Source: Pseudomonas gingeri (GTDB taxonomy: Bacteria; Pseudomonadota; Gammaproteobacteria; Pseudomonadales; Pseudomonadaceae). From it: a stretch of DNA of 64,000 nt. Of the stretch, positions 9,014 through 17,716 are shown one piece after another. Below the pieces are notes generated by a model, which saw nothing but the letters and a program-made list of their open reading frames with translations, ran no database searches and was not told where the DNA came from. Both the position numbers and the translations under genes were made by a program. The number at the start of each line of letters is the position of its first letter. Positions within the stretch are counted from its first letter, which is position 1. Where the stretch lies: NCBI RefSeq assembly GCF_013386165.1, contig NZ_JACAOS010000030.1, positions 1-64,000 on the forward strand, written 5' to 3'.

Positions 9014-9703
9014 TCAAGGCCGGGTTTTGGCCAGGTAGCGCAGAATCACTTCAATGCCCCGTTGCAGGTGGTGCCGCAGGTTCTCCATGCACACCTCGAT
9101 CTCGCCGGCTCGTGCGGCGTGCAGGAGGGCGCGGTGGTCGTCCTGGGAGAGTTTGCCCAGCCCCATGGCTGACAGGTTGAAACGCAGGAAGCGTTCCTCT
9201 TCCACCAGGCCCTGCTCGATCAGTTTCAACAGTTTGTGATTGGGCGCCTTGCTGTAGAGGCCCATGTGGAACAAACGGTTGAGCCGTCCGACCTGGGTAT
9301 AGTCCTGTTCGGTTTCCAGCAGATCGATATACGCCTCGATTTGCTTGAAGTCGTTGTCATCGAGCAAGGGAATCGACAGGCGCAGGGCCTCGGTCTCCAG
9401 CAGGATGCGCAAGTCGTAGGCTTCGATGGAGTTATCGACGATCAATGGTGCAACCACGGCGCCCTTGTGATGCACCACATGCAGGAGTTCCTGGGCTTCG
9501 AGCTGGCGCAGGGCCTCACGCACGGGCATGCGGCTGACGCCGAACAGTGTCGCCAGTTCCTGTTGGCGCAAGGCCAGGCCACAGGGAAGACGTCCGTCCA
9601 GGATTGCGTTGCGCAAGGTCTCCTCTATCACCGCCCGGGCCAGGTGGGCGGGTATAGGTCCATTGACGTGAACGCTGTTCAAGGGATTCAGTTTTTCCGC
9701 CAC
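9014..9703 (-). CDS. GntR/FadR-family transcriptional regulator (FCD domain)
   Basis: 229 residues. The N-terminal winged helix-turn-helix spans about 20-85 (LRNAILDGRLPCG, LATLFGVSRMPVREALRQLEAQELL, GAVVAPL). The C-terminal all-helical FCD ligand domain spans about 95-220, with the metal-binding type histidines in LNRLFHMGLY and the terminal HHLQRGIEV helix. The start is GTG at 9703. It is divergent from the TauD/ABC cluster 510 bases away and probably controls it. A GntR regulator beside a sulfonate-type uptake cluster suggests substrate-specific induction or repression in addition to general sulfur control; this is inference. Confidence 0.9.
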   Translation of the reverse strand: MAEKLNPLNSVHVNGPIPAHLARAVIEETLRNAILDGRLPCGLALRQQELATLFGVSRMPVREALRQLEAQELLHVVHHKGAVVAPLIVDNSIEAYDLRILLETEALRLSIPLLDDNDFKQIEAYIDLLETEQDYTQVGRLNRLFHMGLYSKAPNHKLLKLIEQGLVEEERFLRFNLSAMGLGKLSQDDHRALLHAARAGEIEVCMENLRHHLQRGIEVILRYLAKTRP

Positions 9704-10214
9704 GCGACTACTCTGTTTTTAACAAGGTTGAAGGGTGATCCGATGGCACACTAGAAGCTGCCCGGGTGCTTGTCAAACCGTCCATTTTCTGCACCTGAGG
9801 CGCGCGATGACGGATGATTGCATGGTGCCATTCTCTTTCACCAGCCCCCCCTGAAACTATCAATCGATTCCCAAGTGGCTGTAGGGACTCGCCCTCTTGG
9901 CGATGCGTATTGCTTCCCACTGCTCCAGTGTTTTGCACAAGGTTCCAGAACCCGGGTTTTCAAGGCGCTCGAGCTTGTGGGAGAGGTCTTTGGGGCGCGC
10001 GGAAAAGTACCCATCAGCCACCCGCTCACCCATGAAAAACGTCCTATTGATATTCCTTAATAGTATTTAAGTTATCGCTCTTATATCTATATGGTCATAT
10101 TCCTGCGTGCCCACCGCCTCGCTGGTGCGCCGTATGAACTGAACCCACACGCGTCCGCGTGAGTGTCTGATCACCGCGTGCACCTCTGAGCGTGCCCCGC
10201 GCAGGAGCCTTTAT
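9704..10214. other. Divergent regulatory region between gntR and the TauD/ABC cluster
   Basis: 511 bases without a gene. The last 150 bases before the dioxygenase gene are A+T-rich (10045-10105) and contain the palindrome ATATG-GT-CATAT (10089-10100), a reasonable candidate operator for the divergent GntR regulator. Short open frames at 9708-10060 overlap on both strands and look non-coding. Confidence 0.5.
10089..10100. promoter_or_regulatory. Candidate GntR operator palindrome
   Basis: Perfect 5-2-5 palindrome ATATG-GT-CATAT in the A+T-rich stretch upstream of the dioxygenase gene. The link to the neighbouring GntR protein rests on position only. Confidence 0.3.
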
Positions 10215-11111
10215 ATGTCTTTGTCTTCTTCTGTTTCGAGTGTGCCGGATGCGCCTGCACAACCCTTCGACGTCCGCCCCTTTGCTGGCGCCGTGGGCGC
10301 TGAAATCGTCGGCCTCGATTTGAGCCAGCCGCTTAACGACCAGGATTTTGCCCGTATTCACCGCGCGCACCTGGATCATCACGTGGTGGTGTTCCGCGAC
10401 CAGCGTATCAGCCCCGAACAACAGATCGCCTTCAGCCGCCGTTTCGGCGTGTTGCAGATCCATGTGCTCAAGCAATTCCTGCTGGCCGGGCACCCGGAGA
10501 TCCTGATCGTCTCCAACATCATCGAAAACGGTCAGAACATTGGCCTGGGTGATGCGGGCAAGTTCTGGCATTCCGATCTCTCCTATAAGGAGCTGCCGAG
10601 CCTGGGCTCGATGCTGCACGCCCAGGAGTTGCCGGACGAAGGCGGCGACACCCTGTTTGCCGACCAGCACAAGGCCTGGGACAACTTGCCCGAGACCCTG
10701 CGCAAGGCCGTGGAAGGCCGTTCGGCGGCGCACTCCTACACGGCGCGTTACAGCGAGACCAAATTCGAAGGCAACTGGCGGCCGACCCTGACCCCGGAGC
10801 AATTGGCCCAGGTTGCCGAGGTGGTGCATCCCATCGTGCGCACCCACCCGGAGACCGGGCGCAAGGGGCTGTTTGTCAGCGAGGGTTTCACCACGCGGAT
10901 TGTCGGCCTGCCGGAAGATGAAAGCCGCCAGCTGCTGAGCGAGCTCTACGCCCACAGCGTGCTGCCGGAAAACATCTACCGCCATCAATGGCAGCCCCAC
11001 GACCTGGTGTTCTGGGATAACCGCTCGCTGGTGCACCTGGCCGCCGGTTGCCCGAGCCACCTGCGCCGCAAGCTCTTTCGCACCACCATCCAGGGCGATG
11101 CCCCGTTCTGA
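10215..11111 (+). CDS. TauD/TfdA-family Fe(II)/2-oxoglutarate-dependent dioxygenase
   Basis: 298 residues. The iron triad is H119-x-D121 (in FWHSD) and H274 (in NRSLVHLAAG), and R289 (in LFRTTI) is the 2-oxoglutarate-binding arginine. The whole length matches TauD/AtsK-type enzymes, which hydroxylate sulfonates, sulfate esters or similar acids so that they break down. It is the first gene of a cluster with a substrate-binding protein, ATPase and permease, so substrate uptake and cleavage are encoded together. The true substrate cannot be read. The next gene starts 25 bases after its stop. Confidence 0.88.
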   Translation: MSLSSSVSSVPDAPAQPFDVRPFAGAVGAEIVGLDLSQPLNDQDFARIHRAHLDHHVVVFRDQRISPEQQIAFSRRFGVLQIHVLKQFLLAGHPEILIVSNIIENGQNIGLGDAGKFWHSDLSYKELPSLGSMLHAQELPDEGGDTLFADQHKAWDNLPETLRKAVEGRSAAHSYTARYSETKFEGNWRPTLTPEQLAQVAEVVHPIVRTHPETGRKGLFVSEGFTTRIVGLPEDESRQLLSELYAHSVLPENIYRHQWQPHDLVFWDNRSLVHLAAGCPSHLRRKLFRTTIQGDAPF

Positions 11112-11136
11112 CCTGATTGCTTCAAGGAGCATCCCC

Positions 11137-12174
11137 ATGCCTGCACCCTTTGCGTTGTGGCCGAAACTCGGCCGCCTGACCACCTCCGTCGGCCTTGGCT
11201 TGAGCCTGTTGGCCGGTAGCCTGCTGGTGCCCGCCACGGCCCAGGCCGAGGGCGAAATCCGCGTCGCCGAACAGTTCGGCATCGTCTACCTGCTGCTCAA
11301 CGTGGTGCGCGACCAGCATCTGATCGAGAAATACGGCAAGGCCGAAGGCATCGATATCAAGGTCGACTGGACCCAACTGTCCGGTGGTGCGGCGATCAAT
11401 GACGCGCTGCTGTCCGGTTCGGTGGATATCGCCGGTGCCGGTGTCGGGCCGTTGCTGACCATCTGGGATCGCACCTACGGCAAGCAGAACGTCAGGGCCG
11501 TGGCCTCGCTGGGCAACTTTCCCTACTACCTGGTGAGCAACAACCCGAAGGTCAAGACCATCGCCGACTTCACCGACCAGGACCGCATCGCCTTGCCGGC
11601 GGTCGGTGTGTCCGTGCAGTCGCGCTTCCTGCAATACGCGGCGGCCAAGCAGTGGGGCGACAAGGAATTCAATCGCCTGGACAAATACACCGTCGCCATT
11701 CCGCATCCTGATGCCACGGCGGCCTTGATCGCCGGCGGTACCGAATTGACCGGGCACTTCTCCAACCCGCCGTTCCAGGAGCAGGCGCTGGAAAACCCCA
11801 ACGTGCATGTGGTGCTCAACAGCTACGACCTGCTGGGGCCGAACTCGCCGACGGTGTTGTTCGCCACCGAGAAATTCCGCAACGACAACCCGAAAACCTA
11901 CAAGGCCTTCGTCGATGCCCTGGCTGAGGCGGCCGACTTCGCGCAGAAGGACAAAGGCGCGGCGGCGGACACCTACCTGCGGGTGACCAAGGCCAAGATC
12001 GACCGTGCGGCGTTGCTGAAAATCATCGACAACCCGCAGTTCGAATTCAGCGTGACGCCCAAGAACACCTACCCACTGGCTGAGTTTCTCTACCGCGTGG
12101 GCGCCATCAAGCACAAGCCGGAGTCGTGGAAGGATTACTTCTTCGAGGACGCCAAACTACTGCAAGGGAGCTGA
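11137..12174 (+). CDS. ABC transporter periplasmic substrate-binding protein (TauA/SsuA-like)
   Basis: 345 residues with a signal peptide of about 37 residues (LGLSLLAGSLLVPATAQA before EGEIRV). The mature protein resembles the NMT1/SsuA group of sulfonate, nitrate and taurine binding proteins (ALLSGSVDIAGAGVGPLL, GTELTGHFSNPPFQEQAL). It delivers a small anionic substrate to the permease encoded downstream. The ATG at 11137 is chosen because AAGGAG is at 11124-11129. The adjacent genes form one operon. Confidence 0.88.
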   Translation: MPAPFALWPKLGRLTTSVGLGLSLLAGSLLVPATAQAEGEIRVAEQFGIVYLLLNVVRDQHLIEKYGKAEGIDIKVDWTQLSGGAAINDALLSGSVDIAGAGVGPLLTIWDRTYGKQNVRAVASLGNFPYYLVSNNPKVKTIADFTDQDRIALPAVGVSVQSRFLQYAAAKQWGDKEFNRLDKYTVAIPHPDATAALIAGGTELTGHFSNPPFQEQALENPNVHVVLNSYDLLGPNSPTVLFATEKFRNDNPKTYKAFVDALAEAADFAQKDKGAAADTYLRVTKAKIDRAALLKIIDNPQFEFSVTPKNTYPLAEFLYRVGAIKHKPESWKDYFFEDAKLLQGS

Positions 12175-12179
12175 CCGAC

Positions 12180-13034
12180 ATGAATGCCCCCTTGCAAGGC
12201 CACACGGCCAGCAAACCGAGCGTCGCTACCCCGGCGTTGCTGGCGGTCGATCAGGTCAGCCTGGAGTACCGCACCCCGGCGCGGGTGGTGCGGGCAACGC
12301 ACCAGGTCAGTTTTGAAGTCGACCGCGAAGATCGTTTTGTTCTGCTCGGGCCTTCGGGCTGCGGCAAGTCGACCTTGCTCAAGGCGGTGGCCGGGTTTAT
12401 CCGGCCCTGCGAAGGCGAGATCCGCCTGCAAGGCCAGGTGGTCAACGAACCGGGACCGGACCGTATCGTGGTGTTCCAGGAGTTCGACCAACTGCCGCCC
12501 TGGAAGACGGTCAAGCAGAACGTGATGTTTCCGCTGTTGGCGTCCGGCACCCTCAAGCGCCGGGAGGCTGAAGAGCGGGCGCTGCATTATCTGGAAAAGG
12601 TCGGTTTGGCGGCGTTTGCCGATGCTTACCCGCACACCTTGTCCGGCGGCATGAAAGCTCGGGTGGCGATTGCCCGGGCCTTGGCGATGCAACCGAAAAT
12701 CCTGCTGATGGACGAGCCCTTCGCCGCTCTCGATGCGCTGACCCGGCGCAAGATGCAGGAGGAGTTGCTGCAACTCTGGGAAGAGGTGCGCTTCACCCTG
12801 CTGTTCGTCACCCACTCGATTGAAGAGGCGCTGGTGGTGGGCAATCGGATTCTGTTGTTGTCACCCCATCCGGGCCGGGTGCGGGCGGAGATCCACAGCC
12901 ATCAGTACGACTTGCACAGCCTGGGTGGTGTCGAGTTCCAGGCGTCGGCGCGACGGATTCACCGGCTGCTGTTCGACGAAACCCCGCAGGCTGAAACCGA
13001 ACTGGATTTCGCCGATATCCGCATCGCCTATTAA
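12180..13034 (+). CDS. ABC transporter ATP-binding protein (TauB/SsuB-like)
   Basis: 284 residues with Walker A GPSGCGKST, Q-loop VFQEFDQLPPW, signature LSGGM, Walker B ILLMDEPFAALD and H-loop FVTHS. The family is that of nitrate/sulfonate/taurine importers. It energises the transporter whose binding protein ends five bases upstream. The first 20 residues before the core are variable. The ATG at 12180 follows AAGGGAG. Confidence 0.92.
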   Translation: MNAPLQGHTASKPSVATPALLAVDQVSLEYRTPARVVRATHQVSFEVDREDRFVLLGPSGCGKSTLLKAVAGFIRPCEGEIRLQGQVVNEPGPDRIVVFQEFDQLPPWKTVKQNVMFPLLASGTLKRREAEERALHYLEKVGLAAFADAYPHTLSGGMKARVAIARALAMQPKILLMDEPFAALDALTRRKMQEELLQLWEEVRFTLLFVTHSIEEALVVGNRILLLSPHPGRVRAEIHSHQYDLHSLGGVEFQASARRIHRLLFDETPQAETELDFADIRIAY

Positions 13035-13053
13035 GCGGCTGGAGGAATGCCCG

Positions 13054-13920
13054 ATGAGTCTTTCATCCCCTGTGCGTGAAGAATATGAAGTGGCCCTGGA
13101 GCCCTTGCTCGAAGTCCCATTGGAGCGCGAATTGCCGCTGGGCCAACGGTTGTGGCAGCAGGGTTGGCTGCGTAAAAGCCTGATCCTGATTCTGTTGGCG
13201 ATTCTCTGGGAGGCGGCGGCGCGTTATCAGAACAACGACCTGCTGCTGCCGAGTTTTCTGCAGACGGCGAGTGCGTTGTATGACGGCCTGATCAGTGGTG
13301 AGTTGCTGGGCAAGGTGTGGATTTCCCTGGTGGTGCTGATCAAGGGCTATGTGCTGGGGATTGTCCTGGCGTTTGCCTTGACGACCCTGGCGGTGTCGAC
13401 CCAGTTCGGTCGGGATCTGCTGAGTACCCTGACCTCGATGTTCAACCCTTTGCCGGCGATTGCGCTGTTGCCGTTGGCGTTGCTCTGGTTCGGGTTGGGG
13501 CAGAACAGCCTGATTTTCGTGCTGGTGCACTCGGTGCTCTGGGCCTTGGCGCTGAATACCTATGCGGGGTTTCTCGGGGTCTCGGAGACGTTGCGCATGG
13601 CGGGGCGCAATTATGGTTTGAAGGGTTTGCGTTTTGTGCTGTTTATCCTGATTCCGGCGGCGTTGCCCTCGATTCTGGCGGGGCTGAAGATTGGTTGGGC
13701 GTTTGCCTGGCGGACGCTGATCGCGGCCGAGTTGGTGTTTGGCGCCACGAGTGGCAAGGGCGGATTGGGTTGGTACATCTTCCAGAACCGCAACGAGCTG
13801 TATACCGACAAGGTATTTGCCGGATTGGCGGTGGTGATCTTGATTGGTCTGCTGGTGGAGAATCTAGTGTTCGACACCTTGGAGCGGGTGACGGTGAAGC
13901 GCTGGGGGATGCAGCGGTGA
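13054..13920 (+). CDS. ABC transporter permease (TauC/SsuC-like)
   Basis: 288 residues. A charged N-terminal tail of about 45 residues is followed by about six membrane segments. The EAA loop is seen as FLGVSETLRMAGRNYGL followed by a hydrophobic LPSILAGLKIGWAFAWR. This is the inner-membrane channel of the importer. GGAGGA (13041-13046) supports the ATG at 13054. It is the last gene of the cluster. Confidence 0.92.
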   Translation: MSLSSPVREEYEVALEPLLEVPLERELPLGQRLWQQGWLRKSLILILLAILWEAAARYQNNDLLLPSFLQTASALYDGLISGELLGKVWISLVVLIKGYVLGIVLAFALTTLAVSTQFGRDLLSTLTSMFNPLPAIALLPLALLWFGLGQNSLIFVLVHSVLWALALNTYAGFLGVSETLRMAGRNYGLKGLRFVLFILIPAALPSILAGLKIGWAFAWRTLIAAELVFGATSGKGGLGWYIFQNRNELYTDKVFAGLAVVILIGLLVENLVFDTLERVTVKRWGMQR

Positions 13921-13967
13921 TTTGAGGGATTTGTCTCCCTACTCGGTCTATCAGCCGAAGCGAGATT

Positions 13968-14100
13968 TGTGGTGAGCGGGCTTGCCCGCGCTGGGGCGCG
14001 AAGCGGCCCCAAAACCGGTGCATGCGGTCTATCAGGCAGACCGAGGTGACCGGATTTGCGACTGCTTCGCAGCCGAGCGCGGGCAAGCCCGCTCGCCACA
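13968..14100. repeat. REP pair (GGTGAGCGGGCTTGCCCGC family)
   Basis: Two opposite REP copies (13968-13992 and 14076-14100) follow the permease gene. Between them is a small GGGGC...GCCCC hairpin. A further REP-like fragment with a GCCCGCGAGGGC core lies near 14135-14155. The element family differs from the GTAGGAGC type elsewhere in this window. Confidence 0.85.
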
Positions 14101-14169
14101 AGACCGCACTTGGCTTCACATTTCATTGGGGCCTGCCCGCGAGGGCGCCTTCAACTCAAGCGCTCTGGG

Positions 14170-14316
14170 TCAGCCCACATTCCCCGCTGTCGACGTCTCA
14201 TCAATCACCGAGTCGACCCACGACTGCGCCAACTCAATCAGATGCACCGTGCCCATCGCCAACTTGCGCTTCTCTCCATCGAGTTGATCGGCGGACTCAT
14301 AAGCCGTGGCCGCCAT
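14170..14316 (-). pseudogene. Short DUF3077/DUF6124-like fragment
   Basis: A 48-residue frame (start ATG 14316, stop 14170) reads as an amphipathic helical pair (TAYESADQLDGEKRKLAM, VHLIELAQSWVDSVID). It resembles the C-terminal end of the small Pseudomonas DUF3077/DUF6124 proteins. An in-frame stop lies a few codons upstream, and the usual N-terminal half is not visible in any frame, so it is probably a decayed remnant. The region 14317-14608 upstream holds nothing else recognisable. The family assignment is from memory and weak. Confidence 0.35.
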
Positions 14317-14608
14317 CGATTGCCGTTCTCACGCGGCAAAGGGTGGCAGCTGTACACAGGGTGAGAATACCGGACAGTAGGCAACCGGCCAGACCGAGGT
14401 CTGCCTGCGCACAGCCGCCATGACACGTTTTCAGATGAAAAGGCGTTCGTAACGAAAGTGGCGCTGATGCGCTTACTGAGCACGGGTTCTCACGCCCGAT
14501 CGCTGATTTTGCAGCGATAAGACGAAGACTAGTGAGCGCTTCCAGCAGGCGCAAGGCGAAAGGATTTTCTAGGAAACTTCATGCAAGGGAAAGGGAATTG
14601 TCCGGTGA

Positions 14609-15328
14609 TCAGGGGTTCTGCAAAAACACCACATACCCCCGAAACCACTCATTCCCCTTCAAATACCCCGGTGCCTGCCACTCACCGCCCTGGATCAAAC
14701 CGATCTTGAACGGCATCCCCAGCCGGTTCATCCGGGGCAGATACGCGGCGTAGTCGGGAATGCTCTGCCGCCCCTGATACGTCTGCACCACCACCTCATC
14801 CACCACACCCTTGAGCTGGGCAATGGCGGTCGGGTCGGCGTTGCTGCTCCAGTCCATCAGCCCGGTAATACTCAGGCGCAAATCCGCCGGCAGCCGCTGG
14901 CGCAGGTCGCGCAGGAAGGCGGCATATTCATTGAGGTAGCGGGTACGGGCGTCGAAGTCGATCTGGATGCCGACCACCGGGTTGCCCGCCTGTTGCCAGC
15001 GCTTCACCTGGCCGAGCAACTGCTGATAAACCAACTCCGGCCAACGCAGGGTGTGGGCGCGATAGACCACCCAGACCTCGCCCCGGGTCAGGCGCGGAAT
15101 CGCAATGCCCTGGGCGATAAAGTTGACCGTCCGCTGCGGCGACCGCCGCGATTCGCTGACCTGGCCTTGCAGGATGTACAAACTCCGGGCCTGGCTCAGC
15201 ACCGGCTGCGGGGCGACGCCGCTCCACAGCCAGAAACTGTCGTAGTCCCGCGCATCGACCGCCGCCCGGGCATCTGCGAACGCCAGCAGCCCGGCCAGCA
15301 ACAGCCAGCGCCAGCGACCCACGGGCAT
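14609..15328 (-). CDS. DUF3142 domain protein, secreted
   Basis: 239 residues with a signal peptide (WLLLAGLLAFADARA). The remainder looks like a glycosidase-type TIM barrel of the DUF3142 family: VVGIQIDFDARTRYLNEY, LRLSITGLMDWSS and VDEVVVQTYQGR have the strand-then-acidic pattern of such barrels. No activity is established for the family as far as I know. Its ATG follows the stop codon of the upstream TPR gene with no spacing at all, so the two genes are co-translated and probably work together in the envelope. Confidence 0.75.
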   Translation of the reverse strand: MPVGRWRWLLLAGLLAFADARAAVDARDYDSFWLWSGVAPQPVLSQARSLYILQGQVSESRRSPQRTVNFIAQGIAIPRLTRGEVWVVYRAHTLRWPELVYQQLLGQVKRWQQAGNPVVGIQIDFDARTRYLNEYAAFLRDLRQRLPADLRLSITGLMDWSSNADPTAIAQLKGVVDEVVVQTYQGRQSIPDYAAYLPRMNRLGMPFKIGLIQGGEWQAPGYLKGNEWFRGYVVFLQNP

Positions 15329-17503
15329 TTACCAGAAGTACTGCAGCGACTTGCCCCACTGGGTGCTGGCATAGCTGGTTTTAAGTTGCTTGAACCAGGC
15401 CTTGCGCTGCGCCGGTGTCACCTCTTTCCCGCCGCAGCTGTTATAGCCCGACGGTGCATAGCAGTTGATCGCCCGGAACAGCGCGTAGGCCTTGTCGGTG
15501 GAGGGTGCCTTGGCATCGGCGATCACGCTCTGGTAACCGTCGAGACGCGAGAAGGTGGCGCCCTTGAACAAGGACGGCGTGCCGCCCAGTTCGTCCTTGC
15601 TGCGCTGGCTGTCCAGGGGCATGCCGTCCAGGCTGTTGCGCAGGATGAACTCGCCGAGGCAGTTCAGCGCCTGGGGTTGTTTGCTGTCGCCTTGCAAGGT
15701 CGCTGCGGTCTCGGCAATGGTCGGGCAGGCATAACCGGATTCGGCCTTGGCGCCACTCCAGCGGAACAGCTTGAGCGGCAGGCCGCCGCTGTAGGTGTAA
15801 CCCAGGGACGCGCCCAACTTGGTGTCGGACGGTTCGGCGGGCAACTGTTTGAGGTCAGCTGCGAAATCCGCGTAATGGCCCAGGCGCAGGTCCTTGTAGA
15901 GCAGCACGAACAGGGCCGTGTCTCGCTCGGTGGAGGCTTCGCCCTGGGCGACCTGGCGCAGCAGGCCGGCATCGGCGATATGCCGCAGCAGGATGGCGCG
16001 CACCTGTACGGTCTTGATCGGCGAGTCGCCGGCAAAGACCTTGGCCACCTGCTGGTTACGTTCGTAGTGATTGGCCAGGGCCAGTTCGACTTGTTCACGT
16101 TGCAGCGGCTGCCGGGCTTGTGGCAACAGTTGCAGCCAGAGGGCTTCGGCGCCGTTCGGGTCCTGTTTCGCTTCCAGGGCCAGGCCGCGCAGCATCTGCT
16201 GGCTGAAGGCGAGGTAGTCGAGTTTCGCCGGGATCTCGGTCGGCAGGGTCTTGAGCGCCAGCTCCGGGTTTTTCGCCACGTATAGCTGGAACGCCGCCTG
16301 CAGGTAGTCGTACAGCGCCGGTTGCGCGGCGAAGATCGGTTTCTGCTTTTGCAAGATTTCCAGGGTCAGCTTGGGCGTGGCGTTCTCGCCATAACCGGGG
16401 CGCATGCCCATCAGGTCGTCGAGGGCCTGGAACAGCGGCTGGTCAACCTGGCCGCTGCCAAACAGCATCTTGTTGTCGATCTCCTGCACCAGCTCGTCGG
16501 GCGTTACGTTGCGCTGTTCGGCCTTGGCCTGGCCCAACTGCCAGAGGTATTCGGCCGCCTGCTTCTCGGAATCCCCCGCCAACCAGTAGACCCGGCGCAA
16601 CAGGCCACGGGCGGAGGTCGCGTAGAGGCCCTCGGGCCAGGTGCCGAGGTAATGCTGGAAACCCTCTTCGGCCAGCTTCAGTTGGGCCGGGTCGGCGTCT
16701 TCCTTGGTCGGCATGCCGTCGCTGTCGAAGGTATTCTGCTGCGCCAGGTTGAGGGCGGTGCGCGCCTGCATGTACTGGGCGGTTTCCTTCAGCCAGGGTT
16801 GCGGGCTGTCGCTCAGGCTGGCGAAGGCCTGGGCGGCGTCGGCGAAGCGTCCGCTGTAGAAGCTGATGGCACCGTTCAGGTAGCTGGCAAATGCCTGGCC
16901 CTGAGCCGATTGCACGGCGGGCACCAGGCTCGCTTGCTGGGCCGGTTCCCAGGCGCAGGTGTCGAGCATCTGCACCCGGCCGCGGGCCAGGGCCTGGCGC
17001 TCGGGGTCTGGCAACTCGGGGCTGGCCAGCAGTTGGTTGATAAAGGTCGTGGCGCTGTCGGCATCGTTGCTGCGGCAGCGTCCGCCCTCGCCAGACAGCA
17101 GGCTGACGACGTTTTCGCCGTGGTCGCGGGTGATACCGAGCTTGGTCAGGGCCTCGTCGAGAGGCGAGGCCACCGGCGTGCCTGGTGCGGCGCTGACGGC
17201 TGGCGGCGGCGGGCTGTCGAGGCGGCTATTGGCGAACGGCACCGGACCGAAACCGGTGTTCAGGTCTTCCTCGTTCAGCGGGTTCGGCGCCAGGGGCAGG
17301 GTGCCCTGATCGGCCAGCAGCAGGCGCAGGTTGACCCGGCTGTCGTTGCCCGGGCTCAGGAACGTCAGGTTGCTGCAGCCGTCGAGGCCGTACTTGATCA
17401 TCGACCAGTGCGGGTAGCAGGTGTCGTCGGAGCTGGCCTGGGCCAGGGAGCAGAAGCTGGCACCCACCGCCAGCGCCAGAGATGTCAGAAGACCGATACG
17501 CAT
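15329..17503 (-). CDS. Periplasmic TPR-repeat protein of unknown role
   Basis: 724 residues with a clear signal peptide (LALAVGASFCSLAQA before SSDDTC). The body is alpha-helical with TPR/Sel1-like pairs (FYSGRFADAAQAFASL, YATSARGLLRRVYWLAGD). Homologues are often annotated as outer-membrane-assembly lipoprotein YfiO-like, but no lipobox cysteine is evident and it is much longer than BamD. Several cysteines (C29, C43 region and the C-terminal CYAPSGYNSC) could form disulfides. It precedes the DUF3142 gene in the same operon and is divergent from the HlyD/M50 operon. Function unknown. Confidence 0.7.
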   Translation of the reverse strand: MRIGLLTSLALAVGASFCSLAQASSDDTCYPHWSMIKYGLDGCSNLTFLSPGNDSRVNLRLLLADQGTLPLAPNPLNEEDLNTGFGPVPFANSRLDSPPPPAVSAAPGTPVASPLDEALTKLGITRDHGENVVSLLSGEGGRCRSNDADSATTFINQLLASPELPDPERQALARGRVQMLDTCAWEPAQQASLVPAVQSAQGQAFASYLNGAISFYSGRFADAAQAFASLSDSPQPWLKETAQYMQARTALNLAQQNTFDSDGMPTKEDADPAQLKLAEEGFQHYLGTWPEGLYATSARGLLRRVYWLAGDSEKQAAEYLWQLGQAKAEQRNVTPDELVQEIDNKMLFGSGQVDQPLFQALDDLMGMRPGYGENATPKLTLEILQKQKPIFAAQPALYDYLQAAFQLYVAKNPELALKTLPTEIPAKLDYLAFSQQMLRGLALEAKQDPNGAEALWLQLLPQARQPLQREQVELALANHYERNQQVAKVFAGDSPIKTVQVRAILLRHIADAGLLRQVAQGEASTERDTALFVLLYKDLRLGHYADFAADLKQLPAEPSDTKLGASLGYTYSGGLPLKLFRWSGAKAESGYACPTIAETAATLQGDSKQPQALNCLGEFILRNSLDGMPLDSQRSKDELGGTPSLFKGATFSRLDGYQSVIADAKAPSTDKAYALFRAINCYAPSGYNSCGGKEVTPAQRKAWFKQLKTSYASTQWGKSLQYFW

Positions 17504-17661
17504 GAATTGTCCCTAATTCCATAAACGAGCGGCAGCGAGGCCGGGAGTGGCGCGAATAATACCGAAGGTGGGTGACAACACCTATGCTTGTACAGCGCGA
17601 GGCATTGAAGGCTGTGATCTGCCGCACATCGGCGGCAGGTAGCAGGATAGTGGCAATTTGC

Positions 17662-17689
17662 TTGACGCTTACCCAGTCTTCCGTAGACT
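17662..17689 (+). promoter_or_regulatory. Sigma-70-type promoter of the HlyD/M50 operon
   Basis: TTGACG (17662-17667), a 16-base spacer, and TAGACT (17684-17689). It lies about 27 bases before the first start codon, with AAGGAG in between. It would drive the three-gene membrane-fusion operon. Confidence 0.5.
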
Positions 17690-17716
17690 CGCGATTGTCC
17701 GACAAGGAGTCACCTT

